A DNA stretch of 64,000 bases from Streptomyces fulvoviolaceus (GTDB lineage Bacteria; Actinomycetota; Actinomycetes; Streptomycetales; Streptomycetaceae): NCBI RefSeq assembly GCF_000718165.1, contig NZ_JOEY01000006.1:124001-188000 (forward strand), read 5' to 3'. The notes under the pieces are model-generated. The model was not told where the DNA came from and ran no database searches. It saw only the letters and a list, made by a program, of their open reading frames with translations. Below, one piece after another: positions 17,512-25,853 of the stretch. Position 1 is the stretch's first letter, and each line of letters starts with the position of its first letter. The position numbers and the translations under genes are program-made.

Positions 17512-17985
17512 GTGAACGACATCGACGAACCGCTGCCGCCCGACGATCTCGGCCACCGGGTCAGCGAGGTGTTCGACCTGATCGGCGCGCTCTACCGGCG
17601 CGGCCTGCGCAAGCTGGAGCAGGGCGAAGAGGTCGAGGGGGTGTCCGTCGGCGTGCGTTCCGTCCTGGTACTGCTGCACAGGTACGGGCCCATGACGGTG
17701 CCTCAGATGGGCCGGGTCATGACGCTGACCCGGCAGTTCGTGCAGCGCATGGTCAACGACGCGGTGGACCGGGGCTGGGCGGAGACCACGCCCAACCCCG
17801 CACACCAGCGGTCCTCGCTGATCCGGATCACGGACGAGGGCGAGGCCGTCATCACCGCGATCCTCGCGCGCGAGCACGCCCTGAACCGGCAGGTCGGCGG
17901 CGGTCTGACCGACGCCGAACTCCGGGCGTGCACGCACGTGCTGAAGGAGATGCTGCGGACGTTCGACCACGGGGACGGGGACTGA
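17512..17985 (+). CDS. MarR family transcriptional regulator
   Basis: A 157-residue winged-helix repressor. The central wHTH includes VRSVLVLLHRYGPMTVPQMG, recognition helix LTRQFVQRMVNDAVDRGWAE, and a wing with HQRSSLIRITDEGEAV. Helices at both ends form the dimer interface. It is divergent from the alpha/beta hydrolase with two near-identical operators between them, strongly suggesting autoregulation and repression of the hydrolase until a small aromatic or lactone ligand binds. The ligand is unknown. The GTG at 17512 is the first start after the operator. Confidence 0.9.
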   Translation: MNDIDEPLPPDDLGHRVSEVFDLIGALYRRGLRKLEQGEEVEGVSVGVRSVLVLLHRYGPMTVPQMGRVMTLTRQFVQRMVNDAVDRGWAETTPNPAHQRSSLIRITDEGEAVITAILAREHALNRQVGGGLTDAELRACTHVLKEMLRTFDHGDGD

Positions 17986-17994
17986 ACCGGGTCG

Positions 17995-18109
17995 CTTCCC
18001 CATGACTTCGGGTACTTCCCCATGGCTTCGGGTTACTTCCCCATGGCTTCGGGTTACTTCCCCATGGCTTCGGGCTACTTATCCATGGCTTCGGGCTACT
18101 TGCCCATGG
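17995..18109. repeat. 21-bp tandem repeat array at the 3' end of the capA-like gene
   Basis: Five consecutive units (four of 21 bp, the outermost 20 bp) plus the partial unit inside the gene. Read on the minus strand each unit is ATGGGNAAGTAR followed by CCCGAAGCC, so each repeats the last codons and stop of the neighbouring gene (Met-Gly-Lys-stop). The units differ by only one to three bases, pointing to recent slippage. It lies between the convergent marR and capA-like genes. No hairpin or spacer structure is evident. Confidence 0.9.
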
Positions 18110-19244
18110 TGAGCCCGTCCTTCGCCGCGCCCCGGCTCAGCACCACCTGCCGGATCCGGTCGCGCACCCCGCGCATGTCCGCGCCCTCGGCGATCGCCCG
18201 GTTGAGGTTCACCACCCGGCCGGCGTCGACGTCGAACATCTGCGGCACGAACTCGGCCTTCGTCACCCGCCAGCGCTCCCCCGACCGGGCGGGCGGGGCG
18301 AAGGTGAAGCGGCCGAGGGTGGACTCGTTGCCGCGCGGGTCCTGGACGCCCTGGTAGTTGTACATCTCGCCGGCGATCTGGTCACCCATCCCGTAGATCA
18401 CCCAGGTGCCGTTGACCTTCTCGTACGCCTGCGGGACATGGGCGTGGGTGCCGAGGATCAGGTCGATGTCGGGGCGGGTGCCGGTGCGGGCGGCCGTGAG
18501 AGCGCGCGCCAGGGTCAACTGGCGGTCGTCGGGCGCGTCCTGCCATTCCGTGCCCCAGTGCAGCGATACGACGACCACGTCGGCGCCCGCCTTCCGGGCC
18601 GCCCGGGCGTCCGCCACGATCTTGTTCTCGTCGATCAGGTTGACCGCCCAGGGCTGCCCCTGCGGCAGCGGAAAGCCGTTGGTGTCGTACGTGTACGCGA
18701 GGTGGGCGACCTTCGCAGGGCCCGCGCGCATCACGGTGACGGTGCGCGCCTCGGCCTCGGTGCGGGCGGATCCGGCATGTCGCACGCCCGCGCGGTCAAG
18801 GGCGTCGAGGGTGCGGAGAATGCCCTCGGCGCCGTCGTCCAGGCTGTGGTTGGAGGCGGTGGAGCAGCCGTCGTAGCCGGTGGCGGCGAGGCCCCGGGCG
18901 ACCTCGGGCGGGGACTTGAAGGTCGGGTAGCCGGTGTAGTCGCCGTTCGCGCCGTAGACGGTCTCCATGTGACACAGCGCCAGATCGGCGCGGGCTACGA
19001 CGGGTTCGATGCCCGCGAGCATCGGGCGGAAGTCGTAGCCCTTGCCGCCCCCGTCGAAGCGGGCCCGGTCGATGATCGAACTGTGCGGCAGGACGTCGCC
19101 GGAGGCGACGAGCGTGAAGCCGCGGGGAGCGGCGGCGGACGGGGCCGGATGCCCCGGCGCCTCGTGTTCGTGCGCCTGACAGGCGGCGCCTCCGGCGAGA
19201 ACGGCCGTGAGGGCCAGGGCGATCTGTCGCCTGCGTGCAATCAT
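18096..19244 (-). CDS. CapA-family lipoprotein (poly-gamma-glutamate synthesis/metallophosphatase fold)
   Basis: A 382-residue lipoprotein: signal MIARRRQIALALTAVLAGGAAC with the lipobox Cys at residue 22. The rest is a CapA/PGA_cap domain with metallophosphatase-like motifs GDVLPH, ETVYG, TASNHSLDDG, VVSLHWGTEW and LILGTHAHVPQ, all in the expected order. Family members act in poly-gamma-glutamate capsule formation or as extracytoplasmic phosphoesterases; no capB/C neighbours are present, so the role is open. GGGGTGAG precedes the ATG. The last codons (TMGK, TAG) are the seed of the 21-bp tandem array beyond the stop. Confidence 0.87.
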   Translation of the reverse strand: MIARRRQIALALTAVLAGGAACQAHEHEAPGHPAPSAAAPRGFTLVASGDVLPHSSIIDRARFDGGGKGYDFRPMLAGIEPVVARADLALCHMETVYGANGDYTGYPTFKSPPEVARGLAATGYDGCSTASNHSLDDGAEGILRTLDALDRAGVRHAGSARTEAEARTVTVMRAGPAKVAHLAYTYDTNGFPLPQGQPWAVNLIDENKIVADARAARKAGADVVVVSLHWGTEWQDAPDDRQLTLARALTAARTGTRPDIDLILGTHAHVPQAYEKVNGTWVIYGMGDQIAGEMYNYQGVQDPRGNESTLGRFTFAPPARSGERWRVTKAEFVPQMFDVDAGRVVNLNRAIAEGADMRGVRDRIRQVVLSRGAAKDGLTMGK

Positions 19245-19454
19245 CAGCTCACCCCACTCTGGTCATATTTACAGAGAAATAGGTATGAGCTTGGCTCTGT
19301 CCGCAAACGGTCTCGGCACCGCGTTAGCCCGTCCGGAGCGCGAACCAGGCGGAAGGAACCGTTCATCGGACCGTTCGTCGACGCGATCGACCGTCCGCCG
19401 CAGATCCTTGTGCGTGCCCTGTCCCCGGACGCCGCCCTGGGATGCCATACGGCC

Positions 19455-20000
19455 ATGACGGCCGGAACCATCCTCACGAACGGGACGACCGCCGAGCACG
19501 AGCTCGCCGCACTGCAGCGCGAGCACGGCCGGCCTCTCTTCGCATTGTTGCTCCGGCTCTGTGACGGCGACCGGCAGCGAGCCGAGGATCTCGTGCAGGA
19601 GACCCTCGTCCGCGCCTGGCAGCATCCCGAGGCCCTGCGCGCCGAGGACTTCGAGTCCGTACGGCCGTGGCTGCTGACCGTGGGACGGCGGCTCGCCATA
19701 GACGCGCGCCGGGCCCGGCAGGCTCGGCCCGCGGAGGTCGGCGACGCGATCCTGGAGAACGCGCGCGTGTGCGGCGATCACGCCGAGCGGGCGGCGGCGG
19801 CCCTCGACGTACGCGAGGCTGTGAAGACACTCACTCCGGAGCACCGCGAAGTCCTGGTGCTGGTGTATTTCCAGGGGGCGAGTGTGGCGGAAGCCGCGGA
19901 AATCCTCGGAATACCTCCCGGTACCGTGAAGTCCCGCGCGTACTACGCGCTGCGCGCCCTACGCCGGGTGCTTCCGGGATACGCGGCCGACCTGCGCTGA
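19455..20000 (+). CDS. ECF RNA polymerase sigma factor
   Basis: A 181-residue sigma-70 family factor of the ECF type. Region 2 spans about 20-90 (LCDGDRQRAEDLVQETLVRAW for promoter melting and core contact) and region 4 about 118-175 (LTPEHREVLVLVYFQGASVA, then EILGIPPGTVKSRAYYALRAL for -35 recognition). No region 1 or 3 is present. A zinc-binding anti-sigma factor is encoded 805 bp downstream, with an unknown gene between. The ATG at 19455 follows the low-complexity promoter region; there is no strong ribosome site, suggesting weak or leaderless translation. It is divergent from the capA-like gene. Confidence 0.92.
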   Translation: MTAGTILTNGTTAEHELAALQREHGRPLFALLLRLCDGDRQRAEDLVQETLVRAWQHPEALRAEDFESVRPWLLTVGRRLAIDARRARQARPAEVGDAILENARVCGDHAERAAAALDVREAVKTLTPEHREVLVLVYFQGASVAEAAEILGIPPGTVKSRAYYALRALRRVLPGYAADLR

Positions 20001-20137
20001 AACCAATGAGAAAGTCAAACCTCCGTAAAGCGCCTTGCCGAGTACCCCGGTTGAGTAATCACCTGTCTCCATCCGTGTTCCGGACTGGGGGTCCCGGCAA
20101 CGGGCGACGCGCACGCACCGGAGGAAGGCAGGAAGGG

Positions 20138-20653
20138 ATGCTCCACAGAGGTCAAGAGAACACGGACGGCACCGGCGGCGGTGAACTCACCGTCCCCATG
20201 GCTTGGTTGTACGCCGAGTACATCGCCGACGAACTGATCAGGTCCGGCGATCTGATGCCGCCGACGTCCTTCGAGTTCCGCGCCGGGCGGGACGCGCTGG
20301 CGCTGACCGTCTTCCTTTCCGACACCGACGGCGAACTCTCCGGCATCCAGGTGGTCTCCCAGCTGGAGAGCTGGCTGTCCCTGACGGCGTACGACCAGCC
20401 GTGGCAGGACTGGGTGTGCGAACGCATGGCCGCGCTCACCGCCGAAGCGGTCGCCTCCGGCGGGCCCGCGCCCGACCTGGAACTGGCGGCGGCAGCCTGG
20501 CGCTGGCTGGAGGAGACCGAGTTGCTCGCCCCCGATCTCAACGCCGTGCCGGGCGGCGGACCGGTGATCGGCGAGGAGGAGGGGCCGAAGGTCTGGACGC
20601 CCGCCTGGCAGCTCGGGCTGCCCCTCGGTCACCTGGCCATCCACCTATTTTAA
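20138..20653 (+). CDS. Protein of unknown function between sigma and anti-sigma genes
   Basis: A 171-residue soluble, acidic protein with no recognised domain. It is rich in Trp and Leu (SYLESWLSL-like segment QLESWLSLTAYDQPWQDW, then AAAAWRWLEETELL). It starts at an ATG preceded by GGAAGG. It lies between an ECF sigma factor gene and its putative ZAS anti-sigma gene, 137 bp after the former and 152 bp before the latter, so it may be a third component or simply an insertion. There is no signal peptide or membrane segment. The base composition and codon use match the neighbourhood. Confidence 0.7.
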   Translation: MLHRGQENTDGTGGGELTVPMAWLYAEYIADELIRSGDLMPPTSFEFRAGRDALALTVFLSDTDGELSGIQVVSQLESWLSLTAYDQPWQDWVCERMAALTAEAVASGGPAPDLELAAAAWRWLEETELLAPDLNAVPGGGPVIGEEEGPKVWTPAWQLGLPLGHLAIHLF

Positions 20654-20805
20654 GTTCGTTTCGACTCGGACCAATCCTTCGGCCCGACCGCTCCGAATCC
20701 CTGGGCCCGCGATTCTGTGGGTGCCTTGAGTGAATCGGCGGTCTGGTGCGTACCGGTGGGAGCAAGGAGTAACCCCACCCGCACCCAACGGCACGAGGTT
20801 TCGGC

Positions 20806-21456
20806 ATGAGGTCCCTGGAAAGGCATCGCGACGTCGGCGCGTACGCGCTCGGCGTGCTGGACGAAGCGGAGGCCTTCCGCTTCGAGGACCACCTCATGGA
20901 GTGCCCCCGCTGCGCGGCACACGTGACGGAGTTCGGGCCGATCACCCGCCAGATGATGCTGTACCGGCGAGCCACCCCGCGCGTCGTGCACCCCATGGCC
21001 CAGCCCGGTCCCCAGCTGCTCAACCGGCTGCTCGGCGAGGTGGCGACACGTCACCGGGCGCGCCGCAGGCGGCTGTTGTACGCCGTGGCCGCCGCGGTCG
21101 TCATCGCGGTGGCCGGACCCGCGCTCGCCCTGTTGGGCGGCGGCGAGGACGGGCCCGTCAGCGTCGAGGCGACCGACTCGCGGTCGGGCGTGTGGGCCCA
21201 GGTCACCACCGAGGACGAGGCCTGGGGCAGCCAGGTCGAGCTGAAGGTCAAGGACGGCGCCGGCCCGCGTTCCTGTCGCCTGGTCGTGATCGGCCGTGAC
21301 GGCTCCGAGGAGACGGTGACCGGCTGGAGCGTGCCCCTGCACGACACCGGCGAGAACACCATGATGGGCGGCTCCACCTTCCACTCCGACCAGATCGACC
21401 ACTACGAGGTCCGGACGGCGGGCGGCGAACACCTGGTGACGCTCAAGTCCCAGTAG
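20806..21456 (+). CDS. Membrane-anchored zinc-finger anti-sigma factor
   Basis: A 216-residue ZAS-type anti-sigma factor. The cytosolic N-terminus carries the hallmark H-x3-C-x2-C (HLMECPRC, about residues 29-36), preceded by the conserved DVGAYALGVLDEAEAFRFED. One transmembrane helix follows (LLYAVAAAVVIAVAGPALALL, about 86-106), then an extracytoplasmic beta-rich sensor domain typical of anti-sigma-K/RskA C-termini (SRSGVWAQVTTEDEAWG). It most likely holds the ECF sigma factor at 19455-20000 inactive until an envelope signal. Separation from the sigma gene by another gene is unusual. Confidence 0.88.
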   Translation: MRSLERHRDVGAYALGVLDEAEAFRFEDHLMECPRCAAHVTEFGPITRQMMLYRRATPRVVHPMAQPGPQLLNRLLGEVATRHRARRRRLLYAVAAAVVIAVAGPALALLGGGEDGPVSVEATDSRSGVWAQVTTEDEAWGSQVELKVKDGAGPRSCRLVVIGRDGSEETVTGWSVPLHDTGENTMMGGSTFHSDQIDHYEVRTAGGEHLVTLKSQ

Positions 21457-21472
21457 ACGCACTCCCCCAGGG

Positions 21473-22336
21473 CTACTTCAGCAGGCGCGACATCCTGCGG
21501 TCCGCGAGCGGTTTGCCGCCTGTCTGGCAGGTGGGGCAGTACTGCAGCGAGGAGTCGCTGAAGGAGACCTCGCGAACGGTGTCGCCGCAGACCGGGCAGG
21601 GCTCGCCGGTGCGGCCGTGGACCCGCAGACCGCTCTTCTTCTCGGCCTTCAGACGGCCGGCCGCCACACCCCGCGAGCGCTCGACCGCTTCGGTGAGCGT
21701 GGTGCGCAGCGCCTCGTACAGCCTCGCCGTCTCCTCCGGTGTGAGGGTCGAGGTGGGCTTGAACGGGGACATCCTCGCCACGTGGAGGATCTCGTCGCTG
21801 TAGGCGTTGCCGATGCCGGCGATCAGGCTCTGGTCGCGCAGGGCGCCCTTGATCTGTCGGCGTTCGCCCTTCAGCAGCGCCGCGAGGCGGGCCTCGTCGA
21901 AGTCCTCGGCCAGCGGGTCCGGGCCCAGGCGGGCCACGCCCGGGACCTCCTGCGGGTCGTGGACGACGTACACCGCGAGGCGTTTCTGGGTGCCCGCCTC
22001 GGTGAGGTCGAAGCCGGCACCGGTCTCCAGGGCCACGCGCAGCGCGAGGGGGCCCTTGCCGGGGCGGGGCGGGCCGTCGGGGAGGCGGTCCTTCCAGTGC
22101 AGCCAGCCCGCGCGGGCCAGGTGGGTCAGGACGTGCGGGCCGCCGTCCGTCTCCAGGTCGAGGAACTTGCCGTGACGGTGCACGGCGGTGACCTCGCGGC
22201 CCTCGACGGCGGTGACCGGAGGGTCGTACGTCTTCAGGACGCTGATCGCGACGGGCAGCACCCGCACGATCTCGTGGCCGACCAGGTTGTCGGTCAGGAA
22301 GTCCTTGAGCGCTTCGACCTCGGGGAGTTCCGGCAT
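21473..22336 (-). CDS. Fpg/Nei family DNA glycosylase/AP lyase
   Basis: A 287-residue base-excision repair enzyme. The mature N-terminus PELPEVEAL has the catalytic proline and glutamate. A helix-two-turn-helix region follows (KGALRDQSLIAGIGNAYSDE). The C-terminal zinc finger has CPVC and CPTC pairs (GEPCPVCGDTV ... LQYCPTCQTGG). It recognises oxidised bases and cleaves the strand by beta/delta elimination. The ATG at 22336 is fixed by the required N-terminal Pro; the longer frame is not possible for a functional enzyme. It is separated by 31 bp from the upstream PP2C phosphatase and could be cotranscribed. Confidence 0.93.
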   Translation of the reverse strand: MPELPEVEALKDFLTDNLVGHEIVRVLPVAISVLKTYDPPVTAVEGREVTAVHRHGKFLDLETDGGPHVLTHLARAGWLHWKDRLPDGPPRPGKGPLALRVALETGAGFDLTEAGTQKRLAVYVVHDPQEVPGVARLGPDPLAEDFDEARLAALLKGERRQIKGALRDQSLIAGIGNAYSDEILHVARMSPFKPTSTLTPEETARLYEALRTTLTEAVERSRGVAAGRLKAEKKSGLRVHGRTGEPCPVCGDTVREVSFSDSSLQYCPTCQTGGKPLADRRMSRLLK

Positions 22337-22367
22337 ACGTCCAGAGTGCCATCGGAGGCGCGAGGGG

Positions 22368-24443
22368 TCAGGTCCGTTCCTGCACCACGAACTCGCACCA
22401 CACACACTTGCCACCACCCCGCGCCTCCACGCCCCACACCTCGGTGAGCAGGTCGACGAGGAGCAGGCCCCGGCCGGAGACGCCCGACTCGCCGGCCTCG
22501 CGGCGGCGCGGGAGGGCGCTGGAGGAGTCCTCGACCTCGACGCGCAGGCGCCGGTCGGTGCCGGTGAGGACCCGCAGGGTGACGATGGCGGAGCCCTCGG
22601 TGTGCATGAGGGCGTTGGTGATCATCTCGTCGGCGACCAGTTCGATCTCGTCGGCGCGGTCGCGGGCGCCCCAGGCCCGGACGGCGGCCCGGATCATGTG
22701 CCGGGCCTCGGTCAGCGCCTCGGGGTCGCCGGGGGCCACGTGCTGCTGGAGCCGGCCGCCGGACTGCGGGGCGTCCAGACCGCGGCGGCGGAGCAGGAGC
22801 AGGGCGACGTCGTCGTCGCCGCCGCGTTCCTCGGCCACGTCGATGAGGCGGTCGGCGAGGTCCCGTACGTCCTCCGGGCCGGTCGCGATGAGCGCGGCGA
22901 GGGTCTGAATGCCGTCGTCGAGGTCGGCGCCGGGCTGTTCGACCAGACCGTCGGTGCACAGCAGCAGGGTGTGGCACGGGTCGAGTTCGACGGTGCCGAC
23001 GGGGTATTCGAGGCGCCCGAACTCGGCGGACAGGCCGAGCGGCAGCCCGCCTTCCACCGACACCCGGCGGCAGGTGCCGTCGGGCAGCCGGACCAGCGGG
23101 TCGATGTGGCCGGCCCGGACCACCTGGACCACTCCGGTGGACAGGTCGGCCTCCGCGTACAGGCAGGTCGCGAAGCGGTCGGTGTCGAGTTCGTGGAGGA
23201 AGACGGAGGCCCGGGCCATCACGGTGGCCGGGGTGTGTCCCTCGGCGGCGTAGGCCTTGAGGACGATGCGGAGCTGGCCCATGACGGCGGCGGCGTGCGT
23301 GTCGTGGCCCTGGACGTCGCCGATGACGGCGCCGACTCGGCCGCCGGGCAGCGGGATCAGGTCGTACCAGTCGCCGCCGATGTCCCGGCCCAGCGAGGCG
23401 GAGCGGTAGCGGACGGCCACGTCGGCGCCGGGGACGCTGGGGATGGTGCGCGGCAGCATGGCCTGCTGGAGGCCGGTGGCGAGGTCTTTCTCCTGTTCGT
23501 AGAGCATGGCGCGCATGAGGCTCTGCGCGATGCTGCTGCCGAGCGCGATGAGGACGTTGCGGTCCTCGGGCGTGAAGCCGCGCCGGTCGCTGTAGAGCAG
23601 GCCCATGGCACCGATCGGCCGGGCCTCGGCGATGAGCGGCAGATAGGCGGCCGAGGTGATGTTGAGGCCGGTGATGTGCGGCCACAGGACCGGGTACCGG
23701 TCCGCGAACTCCTCCGGGGACTCGATGAAGCGCGGGCTGAGGGTGCGCACGGCCTCGCTCATCGGGTACGGCTCGTCGATCCGGGTGATGTCGGTGCCCG
23801 GGACGAAGCTGCCCGCCGGGCCCTCCGCGATCAACCGGATACGGCCGGCCTCCACCAGGCCCATGACCAGGCTGGTGGCGCCCAGATGGGTGAGGCCGTG
23901 GGTGTCCTTGAGGACGTCGATGACGTCCTGGACGGTGCGGGCGTGGGCCAGGGCGGCCGTGGTGAGCTGCACGACGTTGGTCTGCCGGCGCCGGGCCTCG
24001 TCCTGGGCGGCCTGCTCCCGGCCGGCCTCGATCTCGCCGATCTCCTGGGTGGCGTCCCGCACGATGCCGACGATCCGGCGCGGACGGCCCGTCTCGTCGC
24101 GCCGGATGTAGCCCTGGGTGTGGGTCCAGCGCAGGGTGCCGTCACGGCAGCGGAGCCGGAAGTAGGTGCCGTAGTTCTCGCTGCCGTCCTTGATGGCCTG
24201 GGCGACCAGGGCGTCGAGCCGGCGGCCCTCGGTGCTCGGGACGCGGACCGCCAGGCTCATGGGGTGCCCGTCGTACTCGTCGGGGCGCAGGTCGAAGACC
24301 TCGTGGGCCTGGGCGTCCATGTGGAACAGGCCGCTGTCCAGGTCCCAGTCGAAACTGCCCATGCGGTTGAGCGCCAGGATCGGATCCGGGTGGGCGGGCC
24401 AGTCGTCCGGGAGTGACAGGGCGCTTGCTCCCCGATCAACCAT
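22368..24443 (-). CDS. PAS-GAF-PP2C (SpoIIE) phosphatase with C-terminal HATPase domain
   Basis: A 691-residue signalling protein. A PAS fold (about 20-135; FDWDLDSGLFHM, WTHTQGYIRRDETGRPR), a GAF domain (about 165-320), a SpoIIE-type PP2C phosphatase (about 345-555; RDIGGDWYDLIPL, VGAVIGDVQGHD, LLLCTDGLVEQ, DDDVALLLLRR), and an anti-sigma-type HATPase domain (about 575-690; VADEMITNALMHTEG, GRGLLLVDLL). Aspartates needed for metal binding are present. Such proteins partner-switch with STAS anti-anti-sigma factors to control SigB-like sigma factors; no such factor is encoded nearby. The family is expanded in Streptomyces. Confidence 0.92.
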   Translation of the reverse strand: MVDRGASALSLPDDWPAHPDPILALNRMGSFDWDLDSGLFHMDAQAHEVFDLRPDEYDGHPMSLAVRVPSTEGRRLDALVAQAIKDGSENYGTYFRLRCRDGTLRWTHTQGYIRRDETGRPRRIVGIVRDATQEIGEIEAGREQAAQDEARRRQTNVVQLTTAALAHARTVQDVIDVLKDTHGLTHLGATSLVMGLVEAGRIRLIAEGPAGSFVPGTDITRIDEPYPMSEAVRTLSPRFIESPEEFADRYPVLWPHITGLNITSAAYLPLIAEARPIGAMGLLYSDRRGFTPEDRNVLIALGSSIAQSLMRAMLYEQEKDLATGLQQAMLPRTIPSVPGADVAVRYRSASLGRDIGGDWYDLIPLPGGRVGAVIGDVQGHDTHAAAVMGQLRIVLKAYAAEGHTPATVMARASVFLHELDTDRFATCLYAEADLSTGVVQVVRAGHIDPLVRLPDGTCRRVSVEGGLPLGLSAEFGRLEYPVGTVELDPCHTLLLCTDGLVEQPGADLDDGIQTLAALIATGPEDVRDLADRLIDVAEERGGDDDVALLLLRRRGLDAPQSGGRLQQHVAPGDPEALTEARHMIRAAVRAWGARDRADEIELVADEMITNALMHTEGSAIVTLRVLTGTDRRLRVEVEDSSSALPRRREAGESGVSGRGLLLVDLLTEVWGVEARGGGKCVWCEFVVQERT

Positions 24444-24511
24444 GGGGCCACCTTGCCAGGATTTGTCCGATTCTTCGACCGGGGACGCAGTGCGTGGGCT
24501 CGCGTGTGCCG

Positions 24512-25720
24512 TCAGCTGCCGAAGACGTCGGTCGGGCTGTCGAAGATGCTGTCCGTGCCGGCCGGCTCGTCAGGGATGAGCCCGCCGCCGTCGGAGAGGT
24601 CGGGAGTGTCCGGCACGGTCTCGGGGCCGATCCCGCTCTCCGGCACGCCCTCCGGTTCCTGCTCGGTCGGCTCCTCGGGCACGGTCGTCGGCGGTGTGGC
24701 GGTGACGGTGACCGTGGGGCAGTCGGTGACATCGGTGGACGGCGTCCCGGTGGTGGTGTCGTCGGTGACGCCGGGCGTGATGGTCACGGTCGGGGTCGCG
24801 CAGTCGGTCTCCGGCGTCTGCGGGGAGTCGCTCTCCTCGCTCGCGGAGGCGCTCGCGGGCGGGCGCTCGGAGGTGCTCGCGGAGGTGCTCGCGGACGCGC
24901 TGGACTCACTCCCGTCCGGGCTCGGGGTCGGCGTGGGCGTGGGCGTCACCGGGCTCGGCTTCGGCACGATGTGGTCGTGACGGACGTCGTGGCCGATGCG
25001 CCGCTCGATCCAGGTGTTGTTCACGATGTTGATGATCGTGATGTTGGTGATCACCTGGACGGTCGGAGCCACCACGATCACCTGTGTGGGCCGGTAGCCG
25101 GACCAGGGCCGCCCGCTGGTGCCCGCGCCGCCCCGCATCGCCACGGGCGGACCCAGCGGGTTGCCGCAGGCGCAGCGGACGCGCGGCACGCCCCGGTTGT
25201 CGACGAGGACGGCGGTGCCCGCCTGGAGCACGGACTGGTAGCTGGTCGCCCGGCCGCCGCTGTAGCCATGGTTGGTGACCCGCGTGTCGGCGCGCAGCAC
25301 GACGGAGGCGAGTGAGCGCAGATAGCTCGGGACCGAAGCCTGGGAGATGCCCTCGGCCTGGGCGAAGGCACGGGCCTTGGCCTGGTCAGCGGTGAGGTGG
25401 CCGATCTGCCGTTCGACGTCACAGCTGCCGGCCCGCTCGGTGCCGCTGTAGAGGCCGGGCGTTCCGCCGGAGACGGAGCGCACGGCGGTCGACCCCGACT
25501 GTGCGGGTTGCGGCGAGCGGGTGACCGGGGACGGAGTCGCCGTCGTGGTCACCGTGGAGGCCGTGAAGGGGTCGGGCCCCTGGGCCGCGACCGGCTGGAG
25601 GAAGAGTTCGCCGCCCGCCTTCGTGGCGTTGTCGTCGTTCCCGCCACAGCCGGCCACGGCGGTGAGGAGCGCCGCCGAGAGTGCGCAGGCCGTGACGAGG
25701 GTTCCGGTGGGTATCCGCAC
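24512..25720 (-). CDS. Secreted lipoprotein with DUF6777-like domain and long low-complexity tail
   Basis: A 402-residue lipoprotein. The GTG at 25720 has GGGAG upstream and gives the signal VRIPTGTLVTACALSAALL with lipobox VAGC; the first GTG 16 codons earlier is less likely. Residues about 30-240 form a domain containing LYSGTERAGSCDVERQIGHL and VRCACGNPLGPP (a Cys pair), as in the DUF6777 family of Streptomyces. The C-terminal third is Ser/Thr/Pro/Glu-rich ([20 protein letters not shown]) and probably a wall-spanning linker. Function is unknown. A ribosome-independent clue is its position next to the PP2C phosphatase gene, 68 bp away. Confidence 0.75.
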   Translation of the reverse strand: MRIPTGTLVTACALSAALLTAVAGCGGNDDNATKAGGELFLQPVAAQGPDPFTASTVTTTATPSPVTRSPQPAQSGSTAVRSVSGGTPGLYSGTERAGSCDVERQIGHLTADQAKARAFAQAEGISQASVPSYLRSLASVVLRADTRVTNHGYSGGRATSYQSVLQAGTAVLVDNRGVPRVRCACGNPLGPPVAMRGGAGTSGRPWSGYRPTQVIVVAPTVQVITNITIINIVNNTWIERRIGHDVRHDHIVPKPSPVTPTPTPTPSPDGSESSASASTSASTSERPPASASASEESDSPQTPETDCATPTVTITPGVTDDTTTGTPSTDVTDCPTVTVTATPPTTVPEEPTEQEPEGVPESGIGPETVPDTPDLSDGGGLIPDEPAGTDSIFDSPTDVFGS

Positions 25721-25853
25721 CGTGTTCTCCCGTCGTCCCGGGCAGTTCGTCACTATTGTCTGCTTCACTCACTTGGGTTACGCAAGCGGAGGGTGGACAC
25801 ACGGAGAGTCACGTAGGGTTCCGGCGCGACAATGGAGGCAGGAGCGCACCGCC

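Noticed and set aside
17995-18109. CRISPR array
   Set aside because: The units are directly adjacent 21-bp repeats with no spacers.
22188-24416. Long rightward frame opposite the PP2C phosphatase and glycosylase
   Set aside because: Spans two real genes and gives a low-complexity Gly/Val/Arg product; antisense artefact.
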